Shown here: positions 62,565 to 64,000 of the stretch, in pieces
Numbering within the stretch: position 1 is the first letter of the stretch
How the letters are laid out: the number at the start of each line of letters is the position of its first letter
NCBI GenBank assembly: GCA_027306915.1
Contig: DAHUYW010000014.1
Span: 19,428 to 83,427, forward strand
Reading direction: 5' to 3'
Length of the DNA stretch: 64,000 nucleotides
DNA from: Spirochaetales bacterium
GTDB lineage: Bacteria; Spirochaetota; Spirochaetia; DAHUYW01
Position numbers and translations under genes: made by a program
The notes under the pieces: model-generated
What the model was told of the DNA's origin: nothing
The model's input: the letters and a program-made list of their open reading frames with translations, nothing else
Database searches by the model: none

Positions 62565-63599
62565 ATGCGCGCAACAGTCATGTACGGCGCCGGCGACGTC
62601 CGCCTCGAGACGGTCCCGGACGCCCGCATCGTCGAGCCCACCGACGCCCTCGTCTCCATAACGCGCGCCTGCGTCTGCGGGAGCGATCTGTGGCCGTACA
62701 AGAAGATGGAGCCGAGCACGACCGGCCAGCGCATGGGACACGAGTTCATCGGCGTCGTCGAGGCGGTCGGCTCGGATGTCCACACCGTCAAGGTCGGCGA
62801 TGTCGTGGTCGCGCCGTTCGCCTACTCGGACGGCACCTGCCCCTTCTGCCGCGAGGGGCTTCAGACCTCGTGCGTGCGCGGCGGCTTCTGGGGTCATGGC
62901 GACGTCGGAGGTGCGCAGGCCGAAGCGGTGCGCGTCCCGCTTGCGGACGGGACGCTCGTGAGGCTTCCGGTCGGCAAGGACGACGCGCTCATGCCCTCCC
63001 TCCTCACGCTCTCCGACGTGATGGGAACCGGCCATCACGCGGCGCTCGCCGCCAAGGTGGGTCCGGGAAAAACCGCGGCCGTCGGCGGCGACGGGGCGGT
63101 CGGTTTGTGCGGCGTCATCGCCGCTCGGCGCCTCGGCGCCGAGCGAATCATCCTCCTCGGCCGCCATCCCGACCGCATCGCGCTCGCGAGGCAGTTCGGC
63201 GCGACCGACGTCGTGAGCGAGCGGGGCGATGCGGCGATCGAGCGGGTGCGCGAGCTCACCGGCGGCTTCGGGGCCCATTCGGTGCTCGAATGCGTCGGTC
63301 TCGAGCAGTCGACTCTCACGGCGGCGATGATTGCCCGCCCGGGCGGCGCGGTCGGGCGCGTCGGCGTTCCGCAGGATGCCTCGATTCCGGCGGCGCTCCC
63401 GACCTTTTACAACAACATTACCATCGCGGGCGGCCCCGCCCCAGTGCGCGCGTACATCGAGGAGCTCCTGCCGGACGTCCTCGGAGGCCGCATTCAGCCC
63501 GGGCGCGTCTTCGATCGGACCGTGCGCCTCGACGAGGTGGGCGAGGGCTACCGGGCGATGAACGACCGCGAAGCGATCAAGGTCTTGATCGAGCTCTGA
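62565..63599 (+). CDS. Zinc-dependent alcohol dehydrogenase
   Basis: The 344-aa medium-chain dehydrogenase has the catalytic zinc motif CGSDLWPYKK and GHEFIGVVEAVG, with a structural-zinc-like loop (CPFCREGLQTSC, only three of the usual four Cys clear). The Rossmann motif VGGDGAVGLCG binds NAD(P). It follows the CMD gene by about 50 nt with TGGAGG before the ATG at 62565. Substrate unknown. Confidence 0.94.
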   Translation: MRATVMYGAGDVRLETVPDARIVEPTDALVSITRACVCGSDLWPYKKMEPSTTGQRMGHEFIGVVEAVGSDVHTVKVGDVVVAPFAYSDGTCPFCREGLQTSCVRGGFWGHGDVGGAQAEAVRVPLADGTLVRLPVGKDDALMPSLLTLSDVMGTGHHAALAAKVGPGKTAAVGGDGAVGLCGVIAARRLGAERIILLGRHPDRIALARQFGATDVVSERGDAAIERVRELTGGFGAHSVLECVGLEQSTLTAAMIARPGGAVGRVGVPQDASIPAALPTFYNNITIAGGPAPVRAYIEELLPDVLGGRIQPGRVFDRTVRLDEVGEGYRAMNDREAIKVLIEL

Positions 63600-63721
63600 G
63601 GGACTTGAGGAGAACACTGCGGAACGCCGGCTGGCCGGGCCCAGCGGTCGTGCGCCGCCGCCGCGATCGAGGCCATCGCCATGGGCGAGGTTTCTTGAGA
63701 TACTTGCGGGGGAGGTGGTCG

Positions 63722-64000
63722 ATGGTGAAGGCTTCTGACAGAAGGTCGCCGGCGGCAGGCTCGGTCTTGGACCCAAGTGGGCCGGATGTCGTGAGGCTGG
63801 CCGGCCTGATCAAGGCCTATGCGCCCCACGACGGCGCCTTCGAGCTTCGCATCCCCGGGGTGCACGTGATTCGCCGCTCGCGAGCCTACAGCGAGCTCAT
63901 GCACGGCGTGCAGCGCTCGGCGCTGTGCATCGTGGCGCAGGGGGCAAAGAGCGTGATGGTGGGACGCGAGGTCTACGACTACGACTCGTCGCGCATGATC
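63722..64000 (+). CDS. AraC-family transcriptional regulator, N-terminal part (3' truncated)
   Basis: The visible 93 residues contain the AraC_N cupin-like domain signature HGVQRSALCIVAQGAKSVMV and GREVYDYDSSRM. The C-terminal helix-turn-helix lies beyond the window. AraC_N-type regulators often control adjacent alcohol dehydrogenase/aldo-keto reductase genes, so it probably regulates the cluster at 60.7-63.6 kb. GGGGGAGG lies 7 nt before the ATG. Confidence 0.88.
   Translation, partial: MVKASDRRSPAAGSVLDPSGPDVVRLAGLIKAYAPHDGAFELRIPGVHVIRRSRAYSELMHGVQRSALCIVAQGAKSVMVGREVYDYDSSRMI

Overview
The window is about 64 kb of GC-rich bacterial chromosome, roughly 60-65 % G+C by eye, with dense genes and short intergenic gaps. 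It has no rRNA, tRNA, CRISPR array or recognisable transposase. The gene mix suggests a high-GC, anaerobic or facultative member of the Spirochaetota: an [FeFe]-hydrogenase operon, ThyX, DhnA-type aldolase, an acyl-ACP thioesterase, MiaB plus MtaB, a PilZ protein and a large degenerate-GGDEF protein. This placement is inferred from gene content only.

Layout. 1-8.8 kb: the end of an ABC-type substrate-binding protein, the large degenerate GGDEF protein, then a minus-strand series (ThyX, YigZ, CapA-like, alpha/beta hydrolase, TrpB2-like). 9.1-14.8 kb: a three-gene hydrogenase operon (NuoE-like, NuoF fused to a GltD-like module, HydA) behind a sigma70-type promoter abutted by a Rex-like operator. 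14.8-28.5 kb: housekeeping genes including PepD, Nudix, flavodoxin, CDF transporter, the gpmA-fba glycolytic pair, aldehyde dehydrogenase, acyl-ACP thioesterase, a tightly overlapped MFS / Mut7-C / HD / Tag string, and transaldolase. 28.6-30.5 kb: a PilZ gene, a probable stand-alone structured small RNA with its own promoter and terminator, and a methyltransferase. 30.6-36.3 kb: metal handling (MntH plus a universal stress protein; an ArsR/SmtB regulator plus a P1B-type ATPase; a SlyD-like lipoprotein). 36.4-54.4 kb: GlgX, FAH-family hydrolase, envelope proteins, MBL hydrolase, EamA transporter, a membrane-anchored PCMT-like protein, a TPR protein, the FNR-miaB-mtaB operon, DinB, a beta-CASP nuclease, PfkB kinase, divergent HtrA and CtpA proteases, and a lipoprotein.

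54.4-59.0 kb is a degraded accessory patch. It holds two N-terminally deleted VapC remnants that resemble each other, a TetR gene carrying nested palindromes, a methyltransferase pseudogene with an internal deletion and frameshift, an antitoxin without an intact toxin, a 12-bp inverted repeat and one intact VapBC pair. 59.2-64.0 kb is a redox/detoxification cluster (NmrA-like, DUF202, aldo/keto reductase, cupin, CMD-family, zinc alcohol dehydrogenase) ending in a truncated AraC-type regulator gene.

The least explained element is the about 215-nt minus-strand RNA candidate at 29102-29316. It has five predicted hairpins, including a GNRA-capped one, between a good promoter and an intrinsic terminator, and it matches no RNA family I can recognise. 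The NuoF-GltD fusion in the hydrogenase operon and the palindrome inside the TetR coding sequence also deserve checking.
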